NCBI RefSeq assembly: GCF_030063445.1
Contig: NZ_JASITD010000004.1
Span: 1-64,000 of the forward strand
DNA: 64,000 nucleotides
Source of the DNA: Hymenobacter sp. H14-R3
GTDB taxonomy: Bacteria > Bacteroidota > Bacteroidia > Cytophagales > Hymenobacteraceae
Direction of reading: 5' to 3'
A program made the translations under genes and the position numbers. Under the pieces are notes generated by a model. The model saw only the letters and a list, made by a program, of their open reading frames with translations, was not told where the DNA came from and did no database searches. Shown here one piece after another: positions 34,996 through 43,865 of the stretch; within the stretch, counting starts at the first letter, position 1, and every line of letters begins with the position of its first letter.

Positions 34996-36015
34996 ATGCT
35001 CACTTTTAGAAAAATGCTGACGTGCGCGCTCCTGGCGGCACTGCTACTGCCCGGCGCGGCCCAGGCTCCGGCGCAGCCGACGGCTCCAAAAAAGCTGACT
35101 TTAGCGGCCGGCCAGTTTGTGCACCAGCATGGCCGCCTGCACGTGGTGGGTACCCAGCTTGTAGACCAGCGCGGCCAGCCGCTGGTGCTGCGGGGCGTTA
35201 GCCTGGGCTGGCACAGCCTGTGGCCACGCTTCTACAACGAGGCGGCCGTGCAGTGGCTGCGGCAGGATTTTGGCTGCAACGTGGTGCGGGCCGCCATGGG
35301 CATTGAGGTGGGCGAGCGCAACTATAAGCAGGACCCGGCTTTCTCAAAAGCGAAAATAAATGCCGTGGTGCGGGGCGCTATCAAGGCCGATATGTACGTG
35401 CTAATCGACTGGCACAGTCACAACATCAACTTGCCGGAAGCCAAGGAGTTCTTCGCCGAAATGTCGAAGAAATATGCCAAGTACCCCAACGTTATCTACG
35501 AGGTGTTTAACGAGCCCGACCAGGAAAGCTGGCCCGAGGTGAAGGCCTATTCGGAGGAGGTAATCAAGGTAATTCGGGCCAACGACCCCAGCAACATCAT
35601 CCTGGTGGGCTGCCCGCACTGGGACCAGGATATCAACCTGCCCGCCGCCGACCCCATCAAGGGCTACAAAAACCTGATGTACACCATGCACTTCTACGCC
35701 GCCACGCACAGCAAGTGGCTGCGCGACCGCACCGACGCAGCCCTGCAAAGCGGGCTGCCGGTGTTCATATCCGAGTCGGCCGGCATGGAGGCCAGCGGCG
35801 ACGGCCCGCTCAACCTCGTGGCCTGGCAGGAATATCTCGACTGGTTGGAGGCCAAGGGGTTAAGCTGGATTGTCTGGTCGGTGTCGGACAAAGACGAGAC
35901 GTGCTCGATGCTGCAAAAATCGGCCAGCTCTACGGGCCCGTGGCAGGACGCTGATTTGAAGGAATCAGGGCTAAAAACGCGGGAATACGTAAAGCGTTAC
36001 AACACAAATAAATAG
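34996..36015 (+). CDS. exported GH5-family glycoside hydrolase (endoglucanase-like)
   Basis: 339 residues from the ATG at 34996; a signal peptide follows (MLTFRKMLTCALLAALLLPGAAQA). The frame is open back to 34732 but that part overlaps the hpt region and is not family-like. A GH5 TIM barrel: substrate-site HGRLHVVGTQLVD and LRGVSLGWHSLW, LIDWHSHNIN, the acid/base Glu173 in YEVFNEPD and the nucleophile Glu260 in VFISESAG. It resembles GH5 subfamily 2 cellulases. It hydrolyses beta-1,4-glucans or related polysaccharides outside the cell. No carbohydrate-binding module or sorting domain is attached. Single gene with its own terminator. Confidence 0.93.
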   Translation: MLTFRKMLTCALLAALLLPGAAQAPAQPTAPKKLTLAAGQFVHQHGRLHVVGTQLVDQRGQPLVLRGVSLGWHSLWPRFYNEAAVQWLRQDFGCNVVRAAMGIEVGERNYKQDPAFSKAKINAVVRGAIKADMYVLIDWHSHNINLPEAKEFFAEMSKKYAKYPNVIYEVFNEPDQESWPEVKAYSEEVIKVIRANDPSNIILVGCPHWDQDINLPAADPIKGYKNLMYTMHFYAATHSKWLRDRTDAALQSGLPVFISESAGMEASGDGPLNLVAWQEYLDWLEAKGLSWIVWSVSDKDETCSMLQKSASSTGPWQDADLKESGLKTREYVKRYNTNK

Positions 36016-36059
36016 CCTTACTACTCCATCGGTCTGGGGAAGCCAGGGCCAGTAAACGC

Positions 36060-36109
36060 ACCAAAAAGGGGATGATACTCAACTGACTGAGCATCATTCC
36101 CTTTTTGGT
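36060..36109. terminator. bidirectional terminator
   Basis: ACCAAAAAGGG pairs with TCCCTTTTTGGT, continuing inward with GATGAT/ATCAT and CTCA/TGAG around a small loop. It lies between the convergent GH5 and pyrophosphatase genes. Confidence 0.8.
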
Positions 36110-36118
36110 AAAGCATTA

Positions 36119-38356
36119 CTAGATAATTACTTGCAAAGCATGCCGCACAATAGCTTCGGCGGCGGGCGGCACGTTTTGCACGAAGCGCACGTGGGGCTGG
36201 CTTAGCTCCGTGCGCAGGGGAACCGGCACCATGCCGGAGGTGCCGCCCACGCGGGCAATGTGCGGCGCAATTACCAGCGACACGATGCTCATGAGCTTGA
36301 TGAGGATGTTCATGCTCGGGCCGCTGGTATCCTTGAAGGGGTCGCCCACGGTGTCGCCGGTGACGCTGGCCTTGTGGGCTTCGGAGCCTTTGTACTGCAT
36401 CACGCCATCCACGAGCACGCCTTTCTCGAACGACTTTTTGGCATTGTCCCAGGCCCCGCCGGCGTTGCTTTGAAACATGGCCATGAGCACGCCGCTCACC
36501 GTGACGCCCGCCAGCGTGCCGCCCAGCACCTCGGGCCCAAAGGCAAAGCCGATAACGATGGGCGTGAGCAGCGCAATGGCCCCCGGAGCCACCATCTTAC
36601 GAATAGCCGCTTCGGTGCTGATGGCCACGCACTTCTCGTACTCGGGCCGCCCCGTGCCCTCCATGATGCCCGGAATCTCGCGGAACTGCCGGCGCACTTC
36701 CTGCACCATCGCCATGGCGGCCTGCCCCACCGCCGTAATGGCCAGCGCCGAAAAAATGAACGGTATCATGGCTCCCACAAACAAGCCCGCCAGCACGTTG
36801 GCATTGCTGATGTCGATGGTGTCGATGTGGGCCGTGCCCATGAAAGCCGCAAACAGCGCCAGCGAGGTGAGCGCCGCCGAGGCAATGGCAAAGCCCTTGC
36901 CGGTGGCCGCCGTGGTGTTGCCCACGGCATCCAGAATATCGGTGCGCTCGCGCACTTCCTTGGGCAATTCGCTCATTTCAGCAATACCGCCCGCGTTGTC
37001 GGCAATGGGCCCGAAGGCGTCGATGGCCAGCTGCATGGCCGTGGTAGCCATCATGCCGGCCGCCGCAATAGCCACCCCATAAAGCCCGGCGGCCTTGAAG
37101 CTGAGCACAATACCCGCCGCCAGCACCAGGATGGGCAGCACCGTGCTCTCCATGCCCACGGCCAGCCCGCCGATAACGGTAGTGGCGTGGCCGGTGCTGC
37201 TTTGCTGCACAATGCTATTCACCGGCCGCTTGCCCATAGCGGTGTAATACTCGGTGATGATGCTCATGAGCGTGCCCACGCCCAGCCCCACCAGCACGGC
37301 GTAAAACACGTGGTTGGCATCGAAGGTGTAGCCGCGAATGGTGATGTCGCCCACCGGCAACATCCACTTAATCAGCAAGTAAGAGAATACGCCTGATACG
37401 GCTACCGACACGTAGTTGCCAAAATTCAGCGCGCCCTGCACGCTGCCGCCCTCCTTCACCTTCACCAGCAAAATGCCGATGAGCGAGGCCACGATGCCCA
37501 GCCCGGCAATGGCCATGGGCAGCAAAATGGGCGAGAGCCCGCCAAACGCGTCGGTGTTGCCCAGCCGCACTTCGCGGCCTAACACCATGGTAGCCAAAAT
37601 AGTAGCTACGTACGAGCCAAACAGGTCGGCGCCCATGCCGGCCACGTCGCCTACGTTGTCGCCCACGTTATCGGCAATGGTGGCGGGGTTGCGGGGGTCG
37701 TCTTCCGGAATACCGGCCTCTACCTTACCCACGAGGTCGGCGCCCACGTCGGCCGCTTTGGTATAAATGCCGCCGCCCACGCGGGCAAACAGCGCAATGC
37801 TCTCGGCCCCCAGCGAAAAGCCGGTGAGTACCTCCAGCGCCTTTTCCATCTCCACGCCGCTGGCCGAGCCGCCCAGGCGCACCACAAACAGCTGGTAGAA
37901 GATAATAAACAGCGACCCCAGCCCCAGCACCGCCAGCCCGGCCACGCCCATACCCATCACCGAGCCGCCCGAAAACGACACCTGCAGCGCCCGGCTCAGC
38001 GAGGTGCGCGCCGCCTGGGCCGTGCGCACATTAGCCTTGGTGGCGATTTTCATCCCAATAAAGCCCGCCGTGGCCGAAAACACCGCCCCAATCAAAAACG
38101 CAATCACAATGACCGGGCTCGACCGCTCGCCCGTGAAGCCCAGGTAGCCCAGAAACACCGAGGCAATGAGCGCAAACAGCGCCAGCACCTTGTACTCGGC
38201 CTTGAGGAAGGCAATGGCCCCGTCGGCGATGTAGCCGGCAATGGTGCGCATCTTTTCGTCGCCGGCATCCTGCCGGGCTACCCAGCCCGCGCGCAACCAG
38301 GTGTAGAGCAGGGCCAGCAGGCCCAACGCGGGCACGGCGTAGAGAATAGGTGGCAT
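36119..38356 (-). CDS. hppA: membrane-bound ion-translocating pyrophosphatase
   Basis: 745 residues with about 16 transmembrane helices. The pyrophosphate-binding signatures are intact: DVGADLVGKVEAGIPEDD, NVGDNVGDVAGMGADLF, and late KKSFEKG with TGDTVGDPFKDTSGPS. It hydrolyses cytosolic PPi and pumps H+ or Na+ outward. Ala at the position after GNTT (GNTTAATGKG) marks the K+-dependent type; K+-independent enzymes have Lys there. Whether it moves H+ or Na+ cannot be decided without aligning the membrane Glu. Single gene. Confidence 0.96.
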   Translation of the reverse strand: MPPILYAVPALGLLALLYTWLRAGWVARQDAGDEKMRTIAGYIADGAIAFLKAEYKVLALFALIASVFLGYLGFTGERSSPVIVIAFLIGAVFSATAGFIGMKIATKANVRTAQAARTSLSRALQVSFSGGSVMGMGVAGLAVLGLGSLFIIFYQLFVVRLGGSASGVEMEKALEVLTGFSLGAESIALFARVGGGIYTKAADVGADLVGKVEAGIPEDDPRNPATIADNVGDNVGDVAGMGADLFGSYVATILATMVLGREVRLGNTDAFGGLSPILLPMAIAGLGIVASLIGILLVKVKEGGSVQGALNFGNYVSVAVSGVFSYLLIKWMLPVGDITIRGYTFDANHVFYAVLVGLGVGTLMSIITEYYTAMGKRPVNSIVQQSSTGHATTVIGGLAVGMESTVLPILVLAAGIVLSFKAAGLYGVAIAAAGMMATTAMQLAIDAFGPIADNAGGIAEMSELPKEVRERTDILDAVGNTTAATGKGFAIASAALTSLALFAAFMGTAHIDTIDISNANVLAGLFVGAMIPFIFSALAITAVGQAAMAMVQEVRRQFREIPGIMEGTGRPEYEKCVAISTEAAIRKMVAPGAIALLTPIVIGFAFGPEVLGGTLAGVTVSGVLMAMFQSNAGGAWDNAKKSFEKGVLVDGVMQYKGSEAHKASVTGDTVGDPFKDTSGPSMNILIKLMSIVSLVIAPHIARVGGTSGMVPVPLRTELSQPHVRFVQNVPPAAEAIVRHALQVII

Positions 38357-38437
38357 AAGCGAGCAGGAAAAGTAAGGTGGGAAAGAACAGCTAAGCCCAT
38401 GATACTGAGCGCAGCCGGGTAAATGTACCTAACTACC

Positions 38438-39370
38438 TTACAATTCGCGCAGCAGCACTTCGTAAAGCGCCACCATGCTCGCAATGTCGGCTTTAGCTAC
38501 GATTTCGTTGGGTGAGTGCACTTCGTCTTCGGGCGCCCCCACAAAGCACCAGTCCCAGGGTATGTCGCTGCGCTGCAAGTCCTTGGCATCGGAGCCACCG
38601 ATGCCTTCTACCTCTACCTGGTGCCTAATGCCCGCGGCCCGCGCAATAGCCCGGATGCGCTCGACATAAGCGCGGCGCGGAATGAGTGAGTCGCGCAGGG
38701 AGACAACGCAGCCGCTGCCGGCCTTCACCCCCTCCGTTACCCAGGTGATATCCGCAATCAGGGCCTGGCGCACGCCATAGGTTTCGTAAATAAAACGGGC
38801 CAGGTAGGGCACCGAACCACCGCCGTGCTCCTCCCAGCACGAGAAGGCAATAATGCCGTGCTCCAGCGTTTCGGCCAGGCGCAGGGCAGCCCACACCCCC
38901 AGGCGATTGTCGAGGTAGCAGCTCTGCACGGTGGTTTCGGTTTCGCGAAAGTCGCAGGCAAATGTGAGGCTGGTGCCGGGGTCAATAGCGCGGCTGAACT
39001 CGTAGCCCAGCACTTCGGTTTCTGCCTCATCCGTACCCTGCTCCACCGTTAGCGTGCACGTTATTTCTCCTTGCGCATCTTGCCCCACCAGCTGGTAGCC
39101 CGGCTTACATTCTGGCCCGCCAATGGGCACCAGCTCGCGGCCATATCGCACCGTGAAGCCGATGCTGTCAAGGTGGGCAAACACGGCCGTGCGGGGCTGC
39201 CCAAACACCAGCACCAGGCAGTCCTGAAACCGGCTTTCATCGTGCACCACCAGCGGCGGGTGCCGCCAGCCGGGGCCGTGCTCGCGCACGTAATTCAGGA
39301 GAAAGGTCGTCAGGGCTGCCTCCTCGCCCGAGGGAGCCGGCAGTTGGCACAACGTTTTCAGCAAGTGCAT
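38438..39370 (-). CDS. M42-like aminopeptidase
   Basis: 310 residues, cytosolic. Di-metal ligands of the M42/M20 group are visible: His and Asp in FAHLDSIG, Asp in CYLDNRLG, the Glu pair in CWEEHGGG, Asp in LIADITWV and the late His in EVHSPNE. The order and spacing match M42 glutamyl/deblocking aminopeptidases. The N-terminal part (LLKTLCQLPAPSGEE) is the usual M42 start. It precedes hppA on the same strand with an 81-bp gap; no functional link is evident. Confidence 0.85.
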   Translation of the reverse strand: MHLLKTLCQLPAPSGEEAALTTFLLNYVREHGPGWRHPPLVVHDESRFQDCLVLVFGQPRTAVFAHLDSIGFTVRYGRELVPIGGPECKPGYQLVGQDAQGEITCTLTVEQGTDEAETEVLGYEFSRAIDPGTSLTFACDFRETETTVQSCYLDNRLGVWAALRLAETLEHGIIAFSCWEEHGGGSVPYLARFIYETYGVRQALIADITWVTEGVKAGSGCVVSLRDSLIPRRAYVERIRAIARAAGIRHQVEVEGIGGSDAKDLQRSDIPWDWCFVGAPEDEVHSPNEIVAKADIASMVALYEVLLREL

Positions 39371-39466
39371 AAGCTAATGCGTAAGTCGGTTAAACCGCCA
39401 AAGCTAGAGCCGCTGCCGTACTTTCGTAGGGCCGGGGGCTGGCTTTTTTCTGCCCTATTTGCCCGT

Positions 39467-40747
39467 ATGTCCGTTCTTTCCTTGTTTTCGCGTGGTTTAT
39501 TGGTGCTATTGCTCTTCAGCGGTAGTGTTGTCCTGAGCCAAGCGCAGCAAACTTCGCCCTCCGATACTACGCGCCTACGCATAGGCCAAGTGCCGGCTAT
39601 GCGCACCGTGGCCATCGACACGGTAAGTGTGCTGCCCACCGCCGACACCAAGGGTTGGCTCCTACTGGACAAGGATATTCAGTTGGAGCTAGACGGGGCC
39701 GTGCAAAACCTCTACAACTTTAAATACGACAAGGCCGAAAAGCAATTCCGGTCGTTGCGGCGGCGCTACCCCCACCACCCCATGCCCTACTTCCTGCTCG
39801 GCTTGAGCACGTGGTGGAAAATAATGCCTACCAACTTCGACAGTAAACAGTACGACAAGCTGTTTTTTGCCTATATGGACACGGCCAATACCTATAGTGA
39901 ACGACTGATAAAGGCCGACCCGCACAATTACGAGGCCTACTTCTTCCTCTCGGCCGCCAACGGCTTCGACGCCCGCCTCAATGCCGAGCGCCACAACTGG
40001 CGCAAAGCCACCGTCAGCAGCAAACGTGCCCTCACCTCCCTACAAAAAAGTAGCGAGGCCAACGGCCTCAGCCCCGAGTTTCTATTCGGCGAAGCCCTGT
40101 TCAACTACTACGCCGTCTGGATTCCCGATAACTACCCGCTACTCAAGCCCGTTCTGCTGTTTTTTCCTAAGGGCAACAAACAACTAGGTCTCAGTCAGTT
40201 GCGCACCGTAGCCAACACCGGCTTCTACACCAGCGTCGAATCCAAAGTCTTCTTAATGAAGCTTTTGCACAACGACGAGCACCAGACGGCCGCCGCCATG
40301 CCCATCGCCCGCGACCTAGCCCTCAGGTACCCCGACAATGGCTATTTCGCCCGCTTCTACTCCCTGCTCTGCTTCGACCAGGCCGATTTTACCGAGTGCG
40401 AGCGCATAAGCCGCGACATCATCACTAAAATCAATGCCGGCCTACCTGGCTACGAAGCCAGCAGCGGCCGCTACGCCAGCTACTTCTTGGGCTACCTCAT
40501 GCAGTATAAATACCGCGACCTCGCCAAGGCCAAAGACTATTACCAACGCTGCATCGTCTTTGCCGAAAGTAACAACGAAACCAGCGGTGGCTTCTACCTT
40601 TTCGCTAATGCCAACCTAGCCCGCATGGCCGACCACGACCGCGATGCCCCCGCCGCCCGCCGCTACTACGAGGTACTAGCCGACAAGGCCGACCACAAGT
40701 CGGACCAGTACAAAGAGGCTAAAACCTGGCTGAAAAAGAATTCTTAA
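39467..40747 (+). CDS. exported tetratricopeptide-like protein beside the polysaccharide locus
   Basis: 426 residues from the ATG at 39467; upstream the frame stays open over the M42 gene, but a signal peptide starts here (MSVLSLFSRGLLVLLLFS...AQ). The mature protein is alpha-helical with repeated TPR-like units, for example YDKAEKQFRSLRRRYPHHPM and DLAKAKDYYQRCIVFAESN. TPR proteins serve as scaffolds, and the signal peptide puts it in the periplasm. It ends 5 bp before the next gene, so the two are co-transcribed. A TACTTTCG sequence about 37 bp upstream resembles a -7 box with one mismatch. Function unknown; a role in assembling or exporting the surface glycan is an inference. Confidence 0.75.
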   Translation: MSVLSLFSRGLLVLLLFSGSVVLSQAQQTSPSDTTRLRIGQVPAMRTVAIDTVSVLPTADTKGWLLLDKDIQLELDGAVQNLYNFKYDKAEKQFRSLRRRYPHHPMPYFLLGLSTWWKIMPTNFDSKQYDKLFFAYMDTANTYSERLIKADPHNYEAYFFLSAANGFDARLNAERHNWRKATVSSKRALTSLQKSSEANGLSPEFLFGEALFNYYAVWIPDNYPLLKPVLLFFPKGNKQLGLSQLRTVANTGFYTSVESKVFLMKLLHNDEHQTAAAMPIARDLALRYPDNGYFARFYSLLCFDQADFTECERISRDIITKINAGLPGYEASSGRYASYFLGYLMQYKYRDLAKAKDYYQRCIVFAESNNETSGGFYLFANANLARMADHDRDAPAARRYYEVLADKADHKSDQYKEAKTWLKKNS

Positions 40748-40752
40748 TCTAT

Positions 40753-42111
40753 ATGGAATTAGCTGACTTATTTCTGGCACCACTTTACCTAGCGTTATTC
40801 TATTTTATTGCGTACATGGTGCGCCCGGCCGTTACCAACAAGTTTACCCGGCCTTATTTCCTTCCCGGCCTCACCCTCAAATTCGTGGGTGCCATTAGCT
40901 TGGGCTTGATTTATCAGTTTTATTACCACGGCGGCGATACGTTCAACTACCTATATCACGTCAAGCTAATTGCGGCGGCTTTCGACCACTCTTTCGCTAC
41001 TGGCCTTAAGCTACTACTCGATGATGGAGGAAGCCAAGATCCCGCAATTCTTCCGTATGCTTCCCGCATGTTCTGGCACCAAGAAGGCTCCACCGAGTTC
41101 CGCTTGGTTCGGATAGCTGCTTTTTTAGGCTTGTTTTGCTTTAATAACTATACTGTTATTGCCTTATTTTTTGCGATTATAAGCTTCAGCGGTATTTGGG
41201 CTTTGTATATAACGATGGTCAAGATTCGGCCTCACGTATACAAAGAGTTAGCTTGGACTATGTTTTATATGCCCTCCTTGTTTTTCTGGGGTTCGGGCCT
41301 GTTGAAAGATACTATATGTATAGGTGCGTTAGGCTGGCTATTTTACGGCTTTTATCGCGGCACAATTCAAAAGCAAGCTCCAGCCAAAAGCCTGCTTATT
41401 GGCGCACTAGGCGCTTATACCCTTTTCAATATTAAGGTTTACATTTTACTTTGTTTTCTACCGGCTGCGCTGCTGTGGGTATTCAACGAAAATAGTGCTC
41501 GCATCAAAAATCAAGTGTTGCGGCTTATTGCAAAGCCCCTATTTTTTGGGTTGGGAGGAATCGTTGCTTTGTATGCAGTTACCAACCTAACGAAAGGAGA
41601 CGAAAAATACGACATCGATAAAATTGGGGAGCGCAGCAAGATTACCGCCGACTATCTCTACGAAGTAAGCGTAGCACAAGAAGGCTCCGGTTACAACCTA
41701 GGCACGCAAGATGGCACTATTGGCGGCATGGTGAAATTAGCGCCACAAGCTATTGCTACTGCCTTGTTTCGCCCATTTATTTGGGAAGTTCGCAACCCCG
41801 TAATGTTGCTCTCGGCGCTAGAGGCAGGCTTTTTTTTAATTTTTACCCTTCGCATCTTTAAGCGCACTGGCGTAGGACCTACGTTATCCCTCATTAGGCA
41901 GACGCCAATTTTGTTGATGTGCTTTATCTTCTCACTGATTTTCGCCGCCTCGGTTGCTATTACCAGCTCTAATTTCGGCACTTTGGTACGCTATAAAATT
42001 CCCCTTATTCCCTTCTACCTAAGCGGGCTATACATTTTGCAGAGTATGGCTGCCGAAAACAGCTCGCGCACCCGGCGGCCAGCAGTAGCCCGGCAGCGGC
42101 AGCTATCTTAG
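40753..42111 (+). CDS. multi-pass membrane protein, candidate polysaccharide polymerase (Wzy-like)
   Basis: 452 residues with about 10-12 membrane helices. Conserved-looking loops are QFYYHGGDTFNYLYH (about 55-70), a PSLFFWGSGLLKDT stretch (about 174-187) and a long periplasmic-type loop of mixed charge (about 280-330). No family is certain from sequence. Wzy-type polymerases are large, poorly conserved, multi-pass proteins found in such loci. The - strand cluster has a Wzx but no Wzy, which makes this the best candidate. It could instead be a GT-C transferase. Its base composition is richer in A+T than the genes to its left. Confidence 0.6.
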   Translation: MELADLFLAPLYLALFYFIAYMVRPAVTNKFTRPYFLPGLTLKFVGAISLGLIYQFYYHGGDTFNYLYHVKLIAAAFDHSFATGLKLLLDDGGSQDPAILPYASRMFWHQEGSTEFRLVRIAAFLGLFCFNNYTVIALFFAIISFSGIWALYITMVKIRPHVYKELAWTMFYMPSLFFWGSGLLKDTICIGALGWLFYGFYRGTIQKQAPAKSLLIGALGAYTLFNIKVYILLCFLPAALLWVFNENSARIKNQVLRLIAKPLFFGLGGIVALYAVTNLTKGDEKYDIDKIGERSKITADYLYEVSVAQEGSGYNLGTQDGTIGGMVKLAPQAIATALFRPFIWEVRNPVMLLSALEAGFFLIFTLRIFKRTGVGPTLSLIRQTPILLMCFIFSLIFAASVAITSSNFGTLVRYKIPLIPFYLSGLYILQSMAAENSSRTRRPAVARQRQLS

Positions 42112-42612
42112 CTAAGAGCCTGTTAGGCAAGTGGAAATTTTCAGAAAATCAGCAGAGTAAGCTTTCACCTAATAGCGCTGTTCCACTTTGACCCGGACTG
42201 CCTGCGCTAGGCGGGTGCACAATATAGACTCGGCCAGCAAATGGCGCAGGTGGTACTTCCAGTCGGCCGCCGTTGCGCAAAGGCAGGCTTTTGCTACCTC
42301 CTGCACTATCGCAGTATTCATGGCCGAGCGACAAAACCAGGGGCGGATTACCCATCTCCATATGCTTCAGGGCTTTAGAAGCGCACTCATCTACGATTTA
42401 GTCGAGATAGCTGAGCACCTGCTCGCCCAGTCGATATTCGTGGGATTTACTACGGTACGGTAATTAAACCGCTGGGCCTACAAGAACAGTTGCGGCAGTC
42501 GCAATTGCTCTTGTAGGCCCAGCGGAAAATGCTAGCTACCTAAATACAAAGTCGTAGTGCGGTATGGCCAGGAGCACCCATAGCCGTTGCTAGGATTCCT
42601 CTTCCCTTGCTC
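42112..42612. other. 500-bp gap between convergent units, with hairpin and possible IS end
   Basis: No gene is supported. At 42179-42194 TGTTCCACTTTGACCC resembles the terminal motif of IS21-family elements, but no transposase is present, so it may be a relic. Short open frames (for example 42149-42361 on the - strand) have no recognisable content. A hairpin at 42470-42524 is listed separately. Confidence 0.4.
42470..42524. terminator. hairpin between convergent genes
   Basis: 25-bp arms (42470-42494 and 42500-42524) with two mismatches and a 5-nt loop; the outer part is CGCTGGGCCTACAAG. It is a probable bidirectional terminator for the candidate polymerase and the polysaccharide operon. Confidence 0.65.
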
Positions 42613-43863
42613 TCAGTTAGAGGACGGCGTGGTATTGAAGCGCAGGTTCTTCACGTAGGCATTGTACGTTAGGTGCTGTGCCATATATTCCTTCACGCCC
42701 GCATATTTTCTGCACAACTCCTCATAATGGTCGCGGCAATAGGCCAATTTGGCGTGCAGGTCGGCTACGTCTGAGGGCTTAAAAGTAAGCGAGAGTTCCT
42801 CGTTTTTATTTATTTCCTTTACGCTGTCAAATGCACCATTTATTACTAGTCTACCAGAAATCAGGGCATCGAAATACTTAACGTGCACTACGTGCTGAGA
42901 GAAAGGGTTTTCCTTGTCGGGGCACACAATGACGTGCGCCAAGCTTTGGTAAGTAGCCATCTCGGCGTACGGGATGTGACTTATAAAGTGAATCGCATCG
43001 GCGGCTGGGAGCTGTTGCGCTAGCTTAACGCAGTCATCCTTGATTGGCCCTCCACCAATCATTATCAGCTTGCTGGCGGCTATATCGCGGTGAAGCAGGT
43101 CAAATGCCTTTATCAGGTCATCCATGCCGCCGGTCTGCTTGTAGGTACCAATAAAAAGTACCACGAAGTCTTGCTCGGTCAAACCGAGTTCCGCCTTCAG
43201 CTCCCGTTGCCGGGCCGCGTCGGGCTGTCGTTTCAACGCATCATCACCTACTAGGTAAGGTATCACGAAGCTTTGCTTACCGTCGAGCCGATACATCTGC
43301 TCGTAGTATTTCTGCATGGAGCTGCTACCATAGATGAGGCCCGCCGCCCCCTCAAACACTTTCCGGTCGAGACTATTTACCAGAAAATATTTCCAGCTAT
43401 GTACTAAACGCTGGTAACTACTACTGGCGATGCTTCGCTGATACGACTGCTCAATCGTGCTAATACCGTGAATATCATTGACATACGACTGGATGATACC
43501 TTTAGCCTTTAATAGGTAGCCAATGGTGTTATCCATGTAATCAAAAAAGCAAACCGGCATCCTGCCTACGCCCGCACGCTCGATAGCCGCTTCAATCTTA
43601 CTGAAGAGTGGGCGGAACTGCTGGTACACTACGCTTGCGGGAAAAAGCGCCAACAGGCCCTGCATCTTGCGCTTCTCTTGGAAATCGTAGCCAATGCACA
43701 CCTGTTGGATGGCAGGGTGAAAGGACTTGTAGTCTTCGGCATTTGAAAGGAATACTACTTCATGGCCCTGCGCTGCCAGTGAGTTGAGCATACCGTACAT
43801 CCGCACGTTTTCCCCTACCTCTTTCTTAAAATCGCGGAGCGTGAAAAAATAGTATTTCATCAT
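42613..43863 (-). CDS. glycosyltransferase family 4
   Basis: 416 residues from the ATG at 43863 (MMKYYFFTLRDF), 2 bp after the stop of the preceding epimerase gene. A frame to 43947 would overlap that gene. GT-B fold: an N-terminal acceptor domain and a C-terminal nucleotide-sugar domain with VVLFIGTYKQTGGMDDLIKA, KLIMIGGGP and the region around VIVCPDKENPFSQHVVHVKY, where the usual E-x7-E appears as KENPFSQHVV. Donor and acceptor unknown. It is the last gene of the - strand locus, tightly coupled to the epimerase. Confidence 0.88.
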   Translation of the reverse strand: MMKYYFFTLRDFKKEVGENVRMYGMLNSLAAQGHEVVFLSNAEDYKSFHPAIQQVCIGYDFQEKRKMQGLLALFPASVVYQQFRPLFSKIEAAIERAGVGRMPVCFFDYMDNTIGYLLKAKGIIQSYVNDIHGISTIEQSYQRSIASSSYQRLVHSWKYFLVNSLDRKVFEGAAGLIYGSSSMQKYYEQMYRLDGKQSFVIPYLVGDDALKRQPDAARQRELKAELGLTEQDFVVLFIGTYKQTGGMDDLIKAFDLLHRDIAASKLIMIGGGPIKDDCVKLAQQLPAADAIHFISHIPYAEMATYQSLAHVIVCPDKENPFSQHVVHVKYFDALISGRLVINGAFDSVKEINKNEELSLTFKPSDVADLHAKLAYCRDHYEELCRKYAGVKEYMAQHLTYNAYVKNLRFNTTPSSN

Positions 43864-43865
43864 TA

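Noticed and set aside
42149..42463. Short open frames (70 and 91 codons) in the gap after the candidate polymerase
   Set aside because: No recognisable domain, no promoter or plausible start context; base pattern like the non-coding flanks.
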